Positions 11,563-27,049 of a DNA stretch of 64,000 nucleotides are shown here, one piece after another. The notes beneath the pieces were generated by a model. That model was given only the letters and a program-made list of their open reading frames with translations. It made no database searches and was not told the origin of the DNA. The stretch is from Epiperipatus broadwayi. Taxonomy: Eukaryota; Onychophora; Udeonychophora; Euonychophora; Peripatidae. Position numbers and translations under genes: made by a program. The stretch covers positions 2,585,420 to 2,649,419 of the forward strand of contig JAQFVV010012510.1 of assembly GCA_028023455.1 (NCBI GenBank). Direction: 5' to 3'. Each line of letters begins with the position of its first letter. Within the stretch, counting starts at the first letter, position 1.

Positions 11563-13219
11563 TTTAATTAGGTATATATATATATTATACTTGTATATTA
11601 AAATTACTTATTTACAATAGTATATATATATATTGTACTGTATTTTTGGGTACGAGCTTGCATTGGCAACGTAAGTTATATAAATACTGTATATTTTTGT
11701 AAGTTAAAGAAATTAAAAAAGATATATAGATTATAACAATGTTACTTTGAATTTTGCTAAGATAAGAAAGCAAATTCTTATCGCAAAACAATGAGATATA
11801 CTTAAAAATCTCAGTATTCTTAGGCCATGATTAAAGATGGTGACAAAAGGAGAAAAATATGATTTTGAAACAAAAATTACTTTAAATTTTGTCCAAATTA
11901 ACAGGTGTCAACAGAATATGCCAGAAGACTAAAAATCAGGAGGACTGTAAAAAGAAAACACTTTGTGTGTCATGCAACTTAGACCTTCGTCTTCTTTTGC
12001 CTTGTGTTGTGTGTGATCTGGAGTAGCCTTTTAATACAGATCAAGTTTCTATGCTAGGTCATATAAAATCCACCCTGCTACTCTCACCAACAGACTGAAT
12101 CATTGGAATATGTGTGAGTTGGAAAGAGTTCATTTGGTGATGTTTTCTTTCTTCCTGAAGTCGTAATAATGCTGTGAGTGAAGCCATCACTTACCTTAAG
12201 CTTTGAACCCTGGACTACCTACAAGCAGTAAGAAGAATGCATGATGGATCCTTCTCAGGACTAACAAACCCATGCATGGTAATCTATACTGTACTATACA
12301 TGAACAATTAAACTTACTGGTAAAAAACTTTATAGCATAAATTTAAGTGATCAATTTCTCTTGAATTTTAAAGATAGCAAATACTGCATTGAATCAGACT
12401 GATGAAAATCTTAATCTTAGAAAACAATAGTGTTTAACTATTTGAATTTGGTTTGTTTTTATACTGTTATTCTCTGTTTAATTTTTAGAATAATCATAAT
12501 TATAACTAATAAATCATAGGAATATAACTTGCGTTGTTGTCTATTTCAATTTGTTATTAATAGGATAAAATTGTTTAATATACCGAATAAATTGTCGATG
12601 CTGTATTAGAAAATACAATCATCCGGGTATAGTGAATAATTTTATAATCATAACTAATATAGGGCGGTAGACAGGTGAATTCTTGTATAGAATTCTAGTG
12701 CCTTTTCAAATAAATTAAAAGCTAGTTCTGTCCTCAACTAATATTCAAGTTTAATTACATTAAGTGAGTTGACCAGGAAAAATAATAGCGCTCGATAAAA
12801 TTACCCAACACATTCGAATGAGGGAATTAGCAAATAGAATATAATTTAGTCACCGAATACGAAGTAATAAATCTTATAAATCCTAAAATACCAACACAGT
12901 ATAATGTCCAATGTGGGTGCTTATGAGCTATAATAGTGACCCATAATAGGAGGTAACAGTTAAGATTATAAAAGGATAAAATTTTAAATATAAACCTTTA
13001 AAAAAAATTGCATATGTAGGTAGAGAAATAAAGTAGCTCAGGCCTTTTTTGTGATTCCTCATACATCTAGGTAGAGGCAAAGTTAAGAATTATATTACTT
13101 GATCAATGGTTGAAATGATAAAGCATCCTCCCCTTCAGTTCTTCTGTATAATTGCCTGATTGAGCATTTACTTCATCAGATTGATTAATAATTAACGTTT
13201 TCTCTCTTTATTTGGTTCA

Positions 13220-13815
13220 ATAGGTATCAACACATTCTTCACTTTCACTAGATTTAGATATTGTACTGGCTAGTGTACATTTGCCATTTTCTCCACATTT
13301 GAGTTCTCACAAAACATGGGTGTTGATGATTGACATCTCATATGTGGTCTATTTTCTAACTTTATCACTAATTACTTCAGATACTACTCTACGTATAGCT
13401 CCAGGCATCCATATCTTTTTACACTATCTATGACCCACACAGACTTACTGACTTAAAATTTTCCAAAGTCAAGATAAACTTGATCTCCAACTTTGGATTC
13501 CTCACTTTCTGATTTATTTTGACCTATTATTTTTTAAACTGCTAATACTGTAGAAAAGTGATGTGGCATTTTCACCATGGTAACAATTCTGCCAACTTTT
13601 TTAAAGTTGATCTTAGGTTGAAAGGTTGGTGAAATATAGCTTCTACCAATGCTTTTATATCTTTAACAGATGTTTTTAAGCATTGATTTTAGATATTGCA
13701 TACCATTCTCAGCCAGTCCATTTGGCTCTGCATGAGAGGTTGGAATGAATGCATGGCATATTTCTATTCCAACCAAATGTCTTTAAACTCTACAGATGTA
13801 AATACAGTTCCATTG
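13220..13815 (-). pseudogene. Ty3/gypsy pol remnant (integrase C-terminal part)
   Basis: Read on the minus strand from 13815 down, broken frames give YNGTVFTS, then EPNGLAENGMQYLKSMLK, which corresponds to the integrase catalytic-core segment around the third acidic residue (SNGxAE...). After several stops come KVGDQVYLDFGK and WMPGAIRRVVSEVI, which match the integrase C-terminal GD...PG pattern. At least two frameshifts and several stops are present. No RT, protease or LTR could be attached to it. Confidence 0.65.
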
Positions 13816-13964
13816 TAATACCTTGGCTAGAAAAAGTTTATTGGTGACTACGGTAACACAAATTAAGATATGTGAGAATAATACTGATCCTATTCAAGTA
13901 AACTTTTATGTCCCACTAAACTATTTTCAGAGTCTAAATTATTTATTTATTTGTTTTGTTTTTT

Positions 13965-14100
13965 TAAGATTGATTATAACAGATTTAGGATTTTTAAGAT
14001 CTCCCATTATCCATTTATCAAGTGAAAAGAAAAACCAAACAAGATCAACAAACTTCTTTATTTTTTTTAAATACTCTGACGATTAATTTGAATACTCACA
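13965..14100. repeat. Dispersed repeat shared with 48765-48950
   Basis: AGATTGATTATAACAGATTT, TTTATCAAGTGAA and AAGATCAACAAACTTCTTT occur in the same order at 48765-48930. It lies beside the gypsy integrase relic here, and beside an LTR-like stretch there, so it may be a gypsy-associated segment. Confidence 0.5.
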
Positions 14101-14102
14101 AT

Positions 14103-14165
14103 ATCATCATCATCAATCCACTGCAGGATGAAAGTCTCCCCAAGTTCAAACCATTTTCTCTGAAA
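14103..14165 (-). repeat. 5'-truncated RTE LINE 3' end
   Basis: ATCATCATCATCAATCCACT and GCAGGATGAAAGTCTCCCC match the 3' terminus of the LINE at 36389-39674. Only about 60 bp of the element were copied, the usual outcome of aborted target-primed reverse transcription. Confidence 0.7.
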
Positions 14166-14263
14166 TATTACCAAAATCACACTTCTTTATTTTTGACGTA
14201 ATATTCTATAAATACAATTTTAAACACTTTTTAGAAAAATTCTTTATTTGTACATATACATAC

Positions 14264-14310
14264 ATCTACGTTTCGACTGACCTGCCATCTTGAGCTATAA
14301 AAATGAACGA
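14264..14310 (-). ncRNA. Possible hammerhead-like relic
   Basis: The reverse complement contains GCTCAAGATGGCAGGTCAGT followed by CGAAACGTAG. It resembles the GAAACG side of Penelope-associated hammerheads, but the CUGAUGA side is degraded and stem II does not pair well. Recorded as a weak candidate only. Confidence 0.2.
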
Positions 14311-14710
14311 AATAAAATGAAAAACATAACTATATAATAACACCATAAAAAATGTAAACAATAAAAAACTATAAACAACATAATATATATATACTGTATA
14401 TATATATTAATAAAAAAAAAAACAAATAAATAATCAGACCCAAATAAAACAATTAATATAAAATAAAATGTACAACATAAATAGAAAATAAATATAAATT
14501 ATACAAAAGAATATAAATTATATAACGTTAGGAATACACATGGATAATTAATATTATTTTCTATAGTATGTTGTACATTGTATTTTATATTGTTTTATTT
14601 GGGCTTGATTATTTATTTCAGTTTTTTTAATATATATATATATAAGAAATAAGTTTCATAAATGTTGTTTAGTTATGTTGGAGTTTAGATCTAGTTTTTG
14701 GTCCTCCTAC

Positions 14711-14755
14711 CCTTTATTGACATGACCCAATTAACTCGAAACCATGGTTTAAAGG
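14711..14755 (+). ncRNA. Hammerhead-like motif, array unit 1
   Basis: Stem I CCUUUA (14711-14716) pairs perfectly with UAAAGG (14750-14755). The core reads UUGACAU, stem II is weakened (GACCCAAUUAACUC), then come GAAA (14738-14741), stem III CCAUGG and the GUU triplet. The core differs from CUGAUGA, so it is probably inactive. Confidence 0.5.
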
Positions 14756-15127
14756 TTGGGGACAATTTGAAAGAGATATTTAATTCTGTCCCTCAGTGTT
14801 TATGTTAACTAAGCTTGATAGTGGGCTATTGGTAAAGCTCCATCTAGTAATATAAAATGCAAGCTATAGCAAGTTATGAAATGTATAACTTGTTTTGTTT
14901 ATCATAAATACATTCTTTGAAGGTTTTTGCAATGATATAGATTGCAGAGGCTTTTACTATATGGTGAAACTGAACTGAATTCAGACCCATATAGCTATCT
15001 AGTTTGTTTGACTGGATTTGAAGATATTTACGAATAGGAAAATTTGTGCTTTCAAACTGATAGAAATAAGTTTCATAAATGCTGTTTAGTAGAGTTAGAG
15101 TTTAGATCTAGTTTCTGGTCCGCCTAC

Positions 15128-15172
15128 CCTTTACTGACATGAGCCAATTAGCTCGAAACCATGGTTTAAAGA
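15128..15172 (+). ncRNA. Hammerhead-like motif, array unit 2
   Basis: Stem I is CCUUUA/UAAAGA (one end mismatch), the core CUGACAU, stem II a perfect GAGC...GCUC, then GAAA, stem III CCAUGG and triplet GUU. The shape is intact, but positions 7-9 of the core (CAU) differ from the consensus NGA. Confidence 0.55.
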
Positions 15173-15502
15173 TTGGGGATAATTTGAAAGAGATATTTAA
15201 TTCGGTCTCTCTCAGTGTTTATGTTAACTAAGCTTAATAGTGGGTTATTGGTAAAGCTCCATCTAGTAATATAAAATGCAAGCTATAGCAAGTTATAAAA
15301 TGTATAACTTGTTTGGTTTATCATAAATACATCCTTTGAAGGTTTTGCAATGAATTCAGACTCATATAGCTATCTAGTTTGTTTGACTTGATTTGAAGAT
15401 ATTTACATATCGTAAAATTCATGCTTTCAAACTGATAGAAATAAGTTTCATAAATGCTGTTTGGTAGAGTTGGAGTTTAGATCTAGTTTCTGGTCCTCCT
15501 GC

Positions 15503-15547
15503 CCTTTACTGACATGAGCCAATTAGCTCGAAACCATGGTTTAAAGG
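15503..15547 (+). ncRNA. Hammerhead-like motif, array unit 3
   Basis: Stem I CCUUUA pairs perfectly with UAAAGG. The core is CUGACAU, followed by perfect stem II GAGCCAAUUAGCUC, GAAA (15530-15533), stem III CCAUGG and triplet GUU. It has the same CAU variant as unit 2, and the predicted fold is complete apart from the core substitution. Confidence 0.55.
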
Positions 15548-17261
15548 TTGGGGACAATTTGAAAGAGATATTTAATTCGGTCTCTCTCAGTGTTTATGTT
15601 AACTAAGCTTGATAGTGGGCTATTGGTAAAGCTCCATCTAGTAACATTAAATGTTAAATATGTTAAATATATTTTGTAGTATTATTGTCCTTTCTTCCTT
15701 AATTACTGCTGGTCTAAGCACAATAGCATGGTAATCTAATCAATACTTTAAACTCATTAAATACTAAATTTAAAGTGATGCTCACCAATTGATGTATTCT
15801 ATCAATGACATAGTCAGTACACCTTTTAAATAATAATTAATGATAATTTTTCTGAATTCTTTTAATTAAGGACAAAGTTAACTAACAATTTTCAAACATT
15901 ATGGATTATCACAATAAGTTGAATTAAGAAGTTATCTGTCATTCTCAATTGAGCAGCCTCTTTAAATTTTAAATGTTTCTAAAGACATGCAACAACTAAA
16001 ACTAGACAATGGAAATAATCCCAACACATATTTACAAGTAAAATGTCATAAACCATCACACAAACATAATCTAAGATTATTGTGAATAATATTTCTGTAG
16101 TGTTGTTCATTGTTGGATAATTTCTAGTTTAATGAGTGATTAATAAAAATATTAATCTACTTATAATTTGTGTCAAAGTTATGACAGCAGCATATTTGAC
16201 ATTTTTCAAGTAAACTATATATATATACTGAACAATGATAAAAATATGTGCAAGAGATTATGACCTTCTGAATGGGCGCAAGCAATGAAATTATATTGTA
16301 TAAATAGTGAATAACTGTATATAGCTAAGAAAAATGAAATAGCCTTGAAATTTTAATTTTTTAAATTTTCTATTAATGCTCTAAAACCTTATATATGAGT
16401 TGCTTATGCATTTTGATTGGTAATTTTATAAGTATTTATCAGTATTATTGCATTTAATGAAGTATTTGATGCAAGAAAGGAGTGAGGATTATTACAGAAT
16501 TTTTTGATATGCATGTTAAGTTGTTGCCAAATTGTTTTATTTACTTACAGAATAGTGGTTGGTATTTGTTTAGATGGTTTTCTGATCTATTATTCATTGG
16601 CACACCATCCATGTGTAGATATCATAATCAGTAAAAAATGTTTAACCCATAGCCATATCAGTTATGTTTTAGTTAGGATGAATTAATATTCATATAGCAG
16701 CATATGTGTATGCATGTGTCATCTTCTCATTTCATTTTTATATCTTAATTTCAGCATAAAACATTACACTTACAATAAAACATTTAAATTATAGTAAATA
16801 TCTTTAATAATTTTGCAAGTATATTTTTTAAGTGATTAATGAATATCTGGATTAGTGAATTATTTAACAAATTAAATTGTATTATCAACCATTTTATTTA
16901 ATAGTTAATTAATATTCATTTGTTTCAAAGTTATAAAAAAGTTATCTTTTCTTTTATTATTTGATTTGATTTAATATTTAGAAGGTCAAAATGATTTTTT
17001 TTCTTTTCAAGAAAAGATTTCTTGAATATTAAGTTCCTTATTAACTCAGTGCAAAGGGGTGAGTTGACCTTTGGAGGATCAGGTGACCTATTGATTGGTG
17101 GGGGAGATATATTTAACTGATAGCTAGTAATAAAAAAAATGCTTATTATCATTGTAATTTCAACCAGTGTATTGTTCATGTCTGCTTCTATCAGTTAAAG
17201 ACAGTGTAAGACTTCAAAGTGAAAATTTAAAAATATTAGCCTTTCATAAAGTTTATTATAG

Positions 17262-17316
17262 GAATTTCAGCCATCAGAAGTTTTAGAGGATAATGACTGG
17301 CTAAAATATAAAGAAG
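17262..17316 (+). CDS. Short exon of the RING-like gene (phase 0-1)
   Basis: A 55-bp exon with acceptor TTATTATAG and donor GAAG|GTATAT. Only the frame giving EFQPSEVLEDNDWLKYKE is open. The split last codon (G + AA) joins perfectly with the exon at 21419. Acceptor 17270 would shorten it by three codons in the same frame. Acidic, with no domain recognised. Confidence 0.55.
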
Positions 17317-21418
<4,102 letters not shown>

Positions 21419-21626
21419 AACCTTCTGGTTATCAACAAATTAATAAATTACTCAGAGAACTACATCACGTCAGGAAAAATATAGTGCCTATTCCTAATTT
21501 CCAGTCAAAATCCACATCATCGAAATATTGTCAGACAACCCCCATTGTTGTTCCAGATCTTCAATTAAATTCCAATCCATTCAATTACAATGAAGATGTA
21601 AAAAGTGTACATAAAGAAGTAAAGAG
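21419..21626 (+). CDS. Exon of the RING-like gene (phase 1-2)
   Basis: A 208-bp exon with acceptor CCTTTTCTAG and donor AAAGAG|GTAATT. It joins in phase with both neighbours: the split codon GAA in front and AG+A (Arg) behind. The product starts PSGYQQINKLLRELHHVRKN, a short amphipathic, possibly helical stretch, then becomes Pro/Asn/Ser-rich (IVPIPNFQSKSTSSKYCQ, later VVPDLQLNSNPFNYNEDV). No catalytic domain is recognised. Confidence 0.7.
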
Positions 21627-24340
21627 GTAATTGAATTGTTTATTAATAATTTTTTAACAAAATACTGTTTTTTGATTTTTCAATTTGAAGTTTCTCCAAC
21701 ACTAGAATATTCATATTTGCAATTTCCATGGCTGCCCTTTCAGTTAGCTATCAGTCAATTTTTAATATTTGAATTTTTGATCATAGTGTTCACAGGTCAT
21801 ATAAAGCTTCTATAAACCACAATATGATACAGCTTGCTATAATTCATGAATTTAATATCCACTTGGATACAATTTTTCTACACACACATACATATGTAAA
21901 CTTATAAATAAATATTAGAAAATACAGCAATTATGAACAAAAAATATAAACGTCACTTTGTAACGCTTTCGACTATCTTTCGTAGTCTATGTCAACTAAT
22001 ACTTTGAAAGGTCAACTTTCCTATAATTCCGTGATCTTAACATTTGCTGCCTGTCTATTGATTAAGTCTTGCTTGTATTTATATATTAATGTAGCTTCTT
22101 TGATATTATTTTGTTCAATTTGTCATATTTTTACATTGTTATAATTGAAATCAAAACCACATAACCATGATTTATTATGGTAATGAAAACAGAAGCTGAT
22201 AAATAATTATTATTTGAATAGTATGACAGTCATCTTTAGAATGTTGTTTCGTATTTTGGATTCTTTTTAATAGTAAGTGTTTTTTTGTTCTTTTCTCCAA
22301 TGTACATATCGACTCACCTATATATCTCTACCAGACCTATAAATCCATTTACAATTTTTACAATTGTATGAAAATATAAAAGTCAACAAGAATAAGAGGA
22401 GAATTGATCACCATCTCACATAAGTCATCAAATATAATAAATAAATCAGAATATACACATGTACAAATAATCTATAAATAGTTATAACAACTATATTTAT
22501 AAACTGTATTATCAGTATTACACAAAAATAGGGCTACAACAATCAACATTGTGAATGTATTTAAAAGAGGTACATTATTAAACAGGCTATATATCTAACC
22601 ACTGTCAAACTCAGGGCAGAATATAATACTCTGGATTCACATATCAAATTACTGATCCATCATTCATAAAAGAAAATAATGCTTAGATGCTGATCATTAT
22701 CAAGGCTGTGGTATACTGGCCAACATTAACTTAATTTCTAATGAAAAACAAAATGTCTTTGAGTTAAACTACTGCCATTTGAAAAGAAAATTAAACCACA
22801 ATTAAAATAACGGATATACCATTTGTTTTATATAAAATGACTTTGTGATTTATTTGAAATTTATTTATTCATTTATTTTTTCCCTTTTCGATATAAAGAC
22901 CATTAGGCAATGCTCGAGACTGAGAATTACTTAAACAATAATTTTTGTGTTTTGCCAATAGTCAGTTTTATAATTGCTCACATAAGCCATCATTAATATA
23001 TTTTGCAAATAATCCCCATCTTAAAATATAGGTTGGATTCAATAAAATTCGCTTTGCTTCCAATTTATAGTTTGGTGAGTAATTATATCTCACTGGCCAT
23101 ATTAAATCCTGAGAGTAAATCAAATAATGTCTCTTATTATTGCTCTTTGGTATCTATGCATATTTTATATGCAGCTAGTCAGATAGGAAGTATTACTGTT
23201 GTTAATCAATGATTTGACCATATTTTGCTCATGCTTAAAATTTATCTGCTCATGCATAGATGCAGTTTATCACAATTGCTGCTCAAATCTATGGGATCAT
23301 TAATTAAAAATTTAGCCTCACAATCCAGGCCATTACAATTGACATCCAATGATTGGGCTAGATTATTTTCCATAGCACAACTTCAGTCATTACAATTGGT
23401 GCCCATTGATCAGGCAGTCCATTACAATTGGTTCCAACAATTAAGGGATCGAATAGTGAACAATTAATAGAGACTGAAATCATATATTGTAAGGTGGTGT
23501 ACGATATTAATTTTCATTTTCCATTTTATTAGGGTTCATTAGTATAATAGTGGGTTAGTTATAATGGTTAAAGTTGGTATTCAAATTATAAAATTAATAA
23601 ATGATCACCATTTCCTTAAGAAAGTAAATTATCTCAGCATGAAGTTGACTTATCTAACTGTACGCTTATTTAGCACATGTGGGTATTTTCAGTATGTTTA
23701 GTACATATTAATATGACAGTGTGACATTTTGACTTTAAATGTTGAAATCTCCACATCTCTATATTAAGTGGATGTAGTGGTATTATTATTAGTAGTAGTA
23801 TACATAAGTAGTTTTTTGGGGCATGAATTGATTTCACTTATCATCTAACATTTCTTTTGATGCATATCAATGCTGTAGTGTGGGGTGGCATTTTCCATTA
23901 ACTGAAAAGGTTATGCCATCATTGAAATTTTGATCATTGGGACAAATATAATTCGAAGTTAGGATCAGAATGTTTATACTTTGCTTGGATGATGATTTGC
24001 ATTTTAGGATAATGGTGAGGGGATGAATATCCTCGGATAACTAATTATTGCCTAAAAATATATATTTGTTTTCGTGTTTATTATTATTGTTGATGTTTTA
24101 AAATTAACTATGGATAATGCCAATAAAATATTGGGTGATTCCAGCATTAGTTTGCAGGACGTAATGAATGGGTTGATTTGAATCCTTAGTTGAGTATTAT
24201 TTTTATTGCAATGTATTTTTATGGCATCTTGTGATTTATTTTTGTTTTAGATTGATTACATTGGTGAATTTGACAAAAAAATGATATTCATTAATCTTAT
24301 TAACTTGAATTATTTTAAAATAATAATATTCTTTTTATAG
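21627..24340 (+). other. Intron
   Basis: Non-coding. At 21950-22012 the minus strand shows a hammerhead-like pattern (stem GACUA...UAGUC followed by GAAAGCG) of uncertain meaning. At 23300-23435 a CATTACAATTG motif recurs several times within a short open frame (23225-23467), which looks like degenerate repeats rather than a gene. Confidence 0.5.
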
Positions 24341-24490
24341 AAATAAAGAAAGTCACTTTCAAAACTGGAGTAACATGCCACAATCTGTATCAAATATAAT
24401 ACCATTACCAGATCCACATCAACCGTCAAATATTTTGTCTGAAGCCAATAGAGATCTACAAGTGAAAACGGTTGATCAAAAATTGAACAA
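24341..24490 (+). CDS. Exon of the RING-like gene (phase 2-2)
   Basis: A 150-bp exon with acceptor TTCTTTTTATAG and donor AACAA|GTAAAT. Phases match 21626 exactly. The product is NKESHFQNWSNMPQSV, then SNIIPLPDPHQPSNILSEAN, then RDLQVKTVDQKLN; it is Pro/Asn/Ser-rich and disordered-looking. It can splice in phase to either 25598 or 30904. Confidence 0.7.
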
Positions 24491-25597
24491 GTAAATATTA
24501 TTGTACAAAATAGTAACTTTCTTTAAAATATTTTTTTAAGTAAATTAATGATTGCTTAAATATTTGATATAAAATTTTACTATAATAAATTTATTACAAA
24601 TATGTATGCTATTTATATAGAGTCATGTGAAGGCATGCACACTTGACACAGCTTTTAGTCAGCTTGTTTGGAACTTGATAATTACCTAGCAATATTTTTG
24701 CTTGAAAACATTTTTTTACTTATTTACATGAATTAATTCCCCACATTTGTTTGTTTATAAATATGAATATAATCAGACAAAGCAAACATAAAAACATTGG
24801 AATAAACTCTATAATAATCAAAATGCTATGATATGAAAATAAATGATAGTAAAAGCTAACTTTTGGGTGTCTGCTATTCAAGATAATGGACTTCGTACAA
24901 ACTGGCTGTAGCTATTTTGTCGATTATAGAATTTATTTTGTTGATTAGAGTGTTGCCTTAAAATTCGATATTTAAGAATGTAAAAGTGTAAGTTTGACTA
25001 ATTATTGGGTCTGGCCAGCGAAGACTATTACCAGACCATTCGAAATATTATGTAATCTACTAATTTCTGTTGTCTACCAAGTTGGCTGTTATTAGTAGCT
25101 TTATATATATTTGGAAAAGTTTAAATAAAGATTTAAATGTTTTGTTTAATATATATAATGGTTGGGGAATATGAATCTTCCCATATCTGCCACACAAGGG
25201 AGCCACCAGACCTTTTAAACCTGGAAAATTTATATAATAGGCAGATATGTGCTGTTAAAGATCCAATTTTTATTTTATATTGACTGTTATCCCCATGTCA
25301 CTAGCTCGCGGAGCAGCAGAGATAATATATATTTTAATTTTAAAGAAATAAAGATTATTAAAAAAATAAGCCACTGTCAGATTACCAAATACACAGAAAC
25401 ATTTATTTTGCACATATACATAAATTTTAGAATTATTTATTGTAGTATAATGTTTAGATTTTAATTTACAATTTAACTTTTTATTTTAAAAGTTCACACA
25501 GTTGAATTTATTAATATTTTATTACAGTGTTGAGTATGGATAGACTAAATAGATTTCATTTTAAAAAGAAAATATTATATCCCTTATTTAACCTTAG

Positions 25598-25718
25598 GCC
25601 AAAAGTTCGCAGTCAAACTAATGCCAATCTATCTGATATATCCATGTATTCAATGCAACATGAATACAACAGCATAATACCATACTGTCAGGAAAGTACA
25701 TCTGAACAGCTTGGTTAG
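25598..25718 (+). CDS. Optional or alternative terminal exon of the RING-like gene
   Basis: A good acceptor (TTATTTAACCTTAG|GCC) gives phase 2 entry that matches exon 24341-24490, encoding PKVRSQTNANLSDISMYSMQ and on to ESTSEQLG before TAG (25716-25718). Donors inside it (after 25695 or 25713) leave phase 1, whereas the next exon (30904) needs phase 2. It is therefore more likely an alternative last exon, supported by AATAAA at 25778-25783 and a GT-rich stretch just after. A protein ending here would lack the RING-like domain. Confidence 0.45.
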
Positions 25719-25777
25719 ATGGAAGAAATTGTCCCTCATCCAATGCAGTAATGCTACGTCTGTCTGGTGAGAAGAAC

Positions 25778-25783
25778 AATAAA
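25778..25783 (+). terminator. Candidate poly(A) signal for the short isoform
   Basis: AATAAA 60 bases after the in-frame TAG of the exon at 25598, followed by TGTAGG and TTGTGGTCC, a plausible GU-rich downstream element. Confidence 0.35.
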
Positions 25784-26836
25784 AAAACTCTGTAGGAAGG
25801 GATTGTGGTCCATTTTGCCATCTTACTATCCCATTCCATAGGCTAAATGGGTGATCAAAGGAGCAGGGAATACCATCTGCTTCCGATGGTCAGTAGGAAA
25901 TGGGACTTATTTTGCCCAAGTGTGGTGTATAATGTTATCCTTCACATAACGGATCTTCATACTATATTTACTAATTACACCATTACATCCAATCCATTGA
26001 CCCAATCTAACTGCAAAACAAATAATCTGAGATTTACCCTCCCTTAAACTAACATAACTTTACGAATCTATGCAGTCATTCATACCTGACTTAAATTTAA
26101 CATGATTTAATTAAAGTTTTAGTTTAATGTGAAAAAAAAATCATAATAAACACTCAAAACGAATGGAAAAAATAAATGAATGGAAATGATTTTAAAACTT
26201 ATAATAAAAATAATTATGAATGGTTTAATTTGTCAGATAGGAATTCATATTTAAATACTGGAATAGTTTTATAGTTAAAGTTCATTAGAGTTCATAAACT
26301 TATTACTGTTTTAAAAGAGAAAAGTCCATACTTTCTAGTTGCTTGTAATTTGGATCCAGCATTAATTCCGATGACCCCCTGGAAGAGACAGGTATGATGT
26401 TGCCATTCTGTTTGTATTTATCCAGAGGTCCTTTGTTCTACTTGGTATAGCCAATGTCCACAATATAGGAAAACGATATTTCCATTTTTTCTTTTGGGAA
26501 AACTAAAGGGATTGAAAGTGCATCTTTTCAAACCCTTCTCCTTCAACCCTCTTGACACTAACACATATAACACACCCTATCCATTTTTTCCCAATCTTTT
26601 CCTTTTTATATTAACTCAACGTGATGTCATGGTGATTATTCTCTCACTGAGGTCTGTTTCCTGAGGGATTTCTTTTATTGGCTATTCTGTTCCTATTGTT
26701 TTTTCTCCTATCTGACCTTGATTATAAATTTTGAGATGCCCAAAGGCTAGTTTACTTTGACTAATTAAAATAATCATTTCCATTTTACACAATAGCATTA
26801 ATATATTTATTTTATATAGTGCTATGTTTTAAATTG

Positions 26837-27049
26837 TAATAATAATTAGCATTAAGCTAATACACATGCACTTTATGAATCTTAACAATGAATGAATACT
26901 TTGCCCATACTTAAACATTTGGGTTGAAAGAATAGGTGGATTCATTCTATTCTTTCACAAGTCTTTCTTGTGTAGGAAAATGAGAGTATTCATTTATTGT
27001 TAAGATTCATAAAGCACATGTGTATTAGCTTAATGCTAATTATTATTAC
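26837..27049. repeat. Foldback of about 210 bp
   Basis: Arms 26837-26912 and 26968-27049 are inverted copies: AATTAGCATTAAGCTAATAC facing GTATTAGCTTAATGCTAATT, and TTATGAATCTTAACAATGAA with its complement. A smaller hairpin (TTGAAAGAATAG...CTATTCTTTCA) lies between them. No ORF and no hammerhead core. Confidence 0.8.

Larger units (their letters stand above)
14646..15645 (+). mobile_element. Tandem hammerhead repeat array (retrozyme-like), about 2.5 units
   Basis: This is a head-to-tail array with units 14646-15062 (417 bp), 15063-15437 (375 bp) and a partial third unit 15438-15645. Each begins GAAATAAGTTTCATAAATG, passes through a hammerhead-like motif about 65 bp in, and contains GCTATTGGTAAAGCTCCATC. 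Unit 2 lacks about 40 bp around the GATATAGATTGCAGAGGC segment. No ORF is present. Animal retrozymes are described as tandem copies of a few hundred bp carrying type I hammerheads and moving through circular RNA; this locus has that architecture. An ordinary satellite that captured a ribozyme relic is the alternative. Confidence 0.65.
8853..17261 (+). other. Large intron(s) filled with repeats; one exon missing
   Basis: This stretch contains a SINE (9337), foldback/hammerhead repeats (9600-10540 and 11122-11562), a gypsy integrase relic (13220-13815), a truncated LINE end (14103-14165) and the tandem hammerhead array (14646-15645). By splice phase it should also contain at least one exon of the RING-like gene, entering in phase 1 and leaving in phase 0. 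I could not single out a convincing candidate. 15.7-17.2 kb is plain A+T-rich sequence. Confidence 0.5.

Noticed and set aside
17271-17316. Direct splice from 8852 to the exon at 17262/17271
   Set aside because: Phase 1 entry reads into a TAA after about ten codons; only phase 0 is open, so an intermediate exon is needed.
23225-23467. 80-codon plus-strand frame with recurring LQL residues
   Set aside because: The recurrence follows from a repeated CATTACAATTG DNA motif; no splice-phase link or domain supports a gene.
25618-25839. 73-codon minus-strand frame over 25.6-25.8 kb
   Set aside because: It overlaps the phase-compatible plus-strand exon and shows no domain or composition suggesting a gene.
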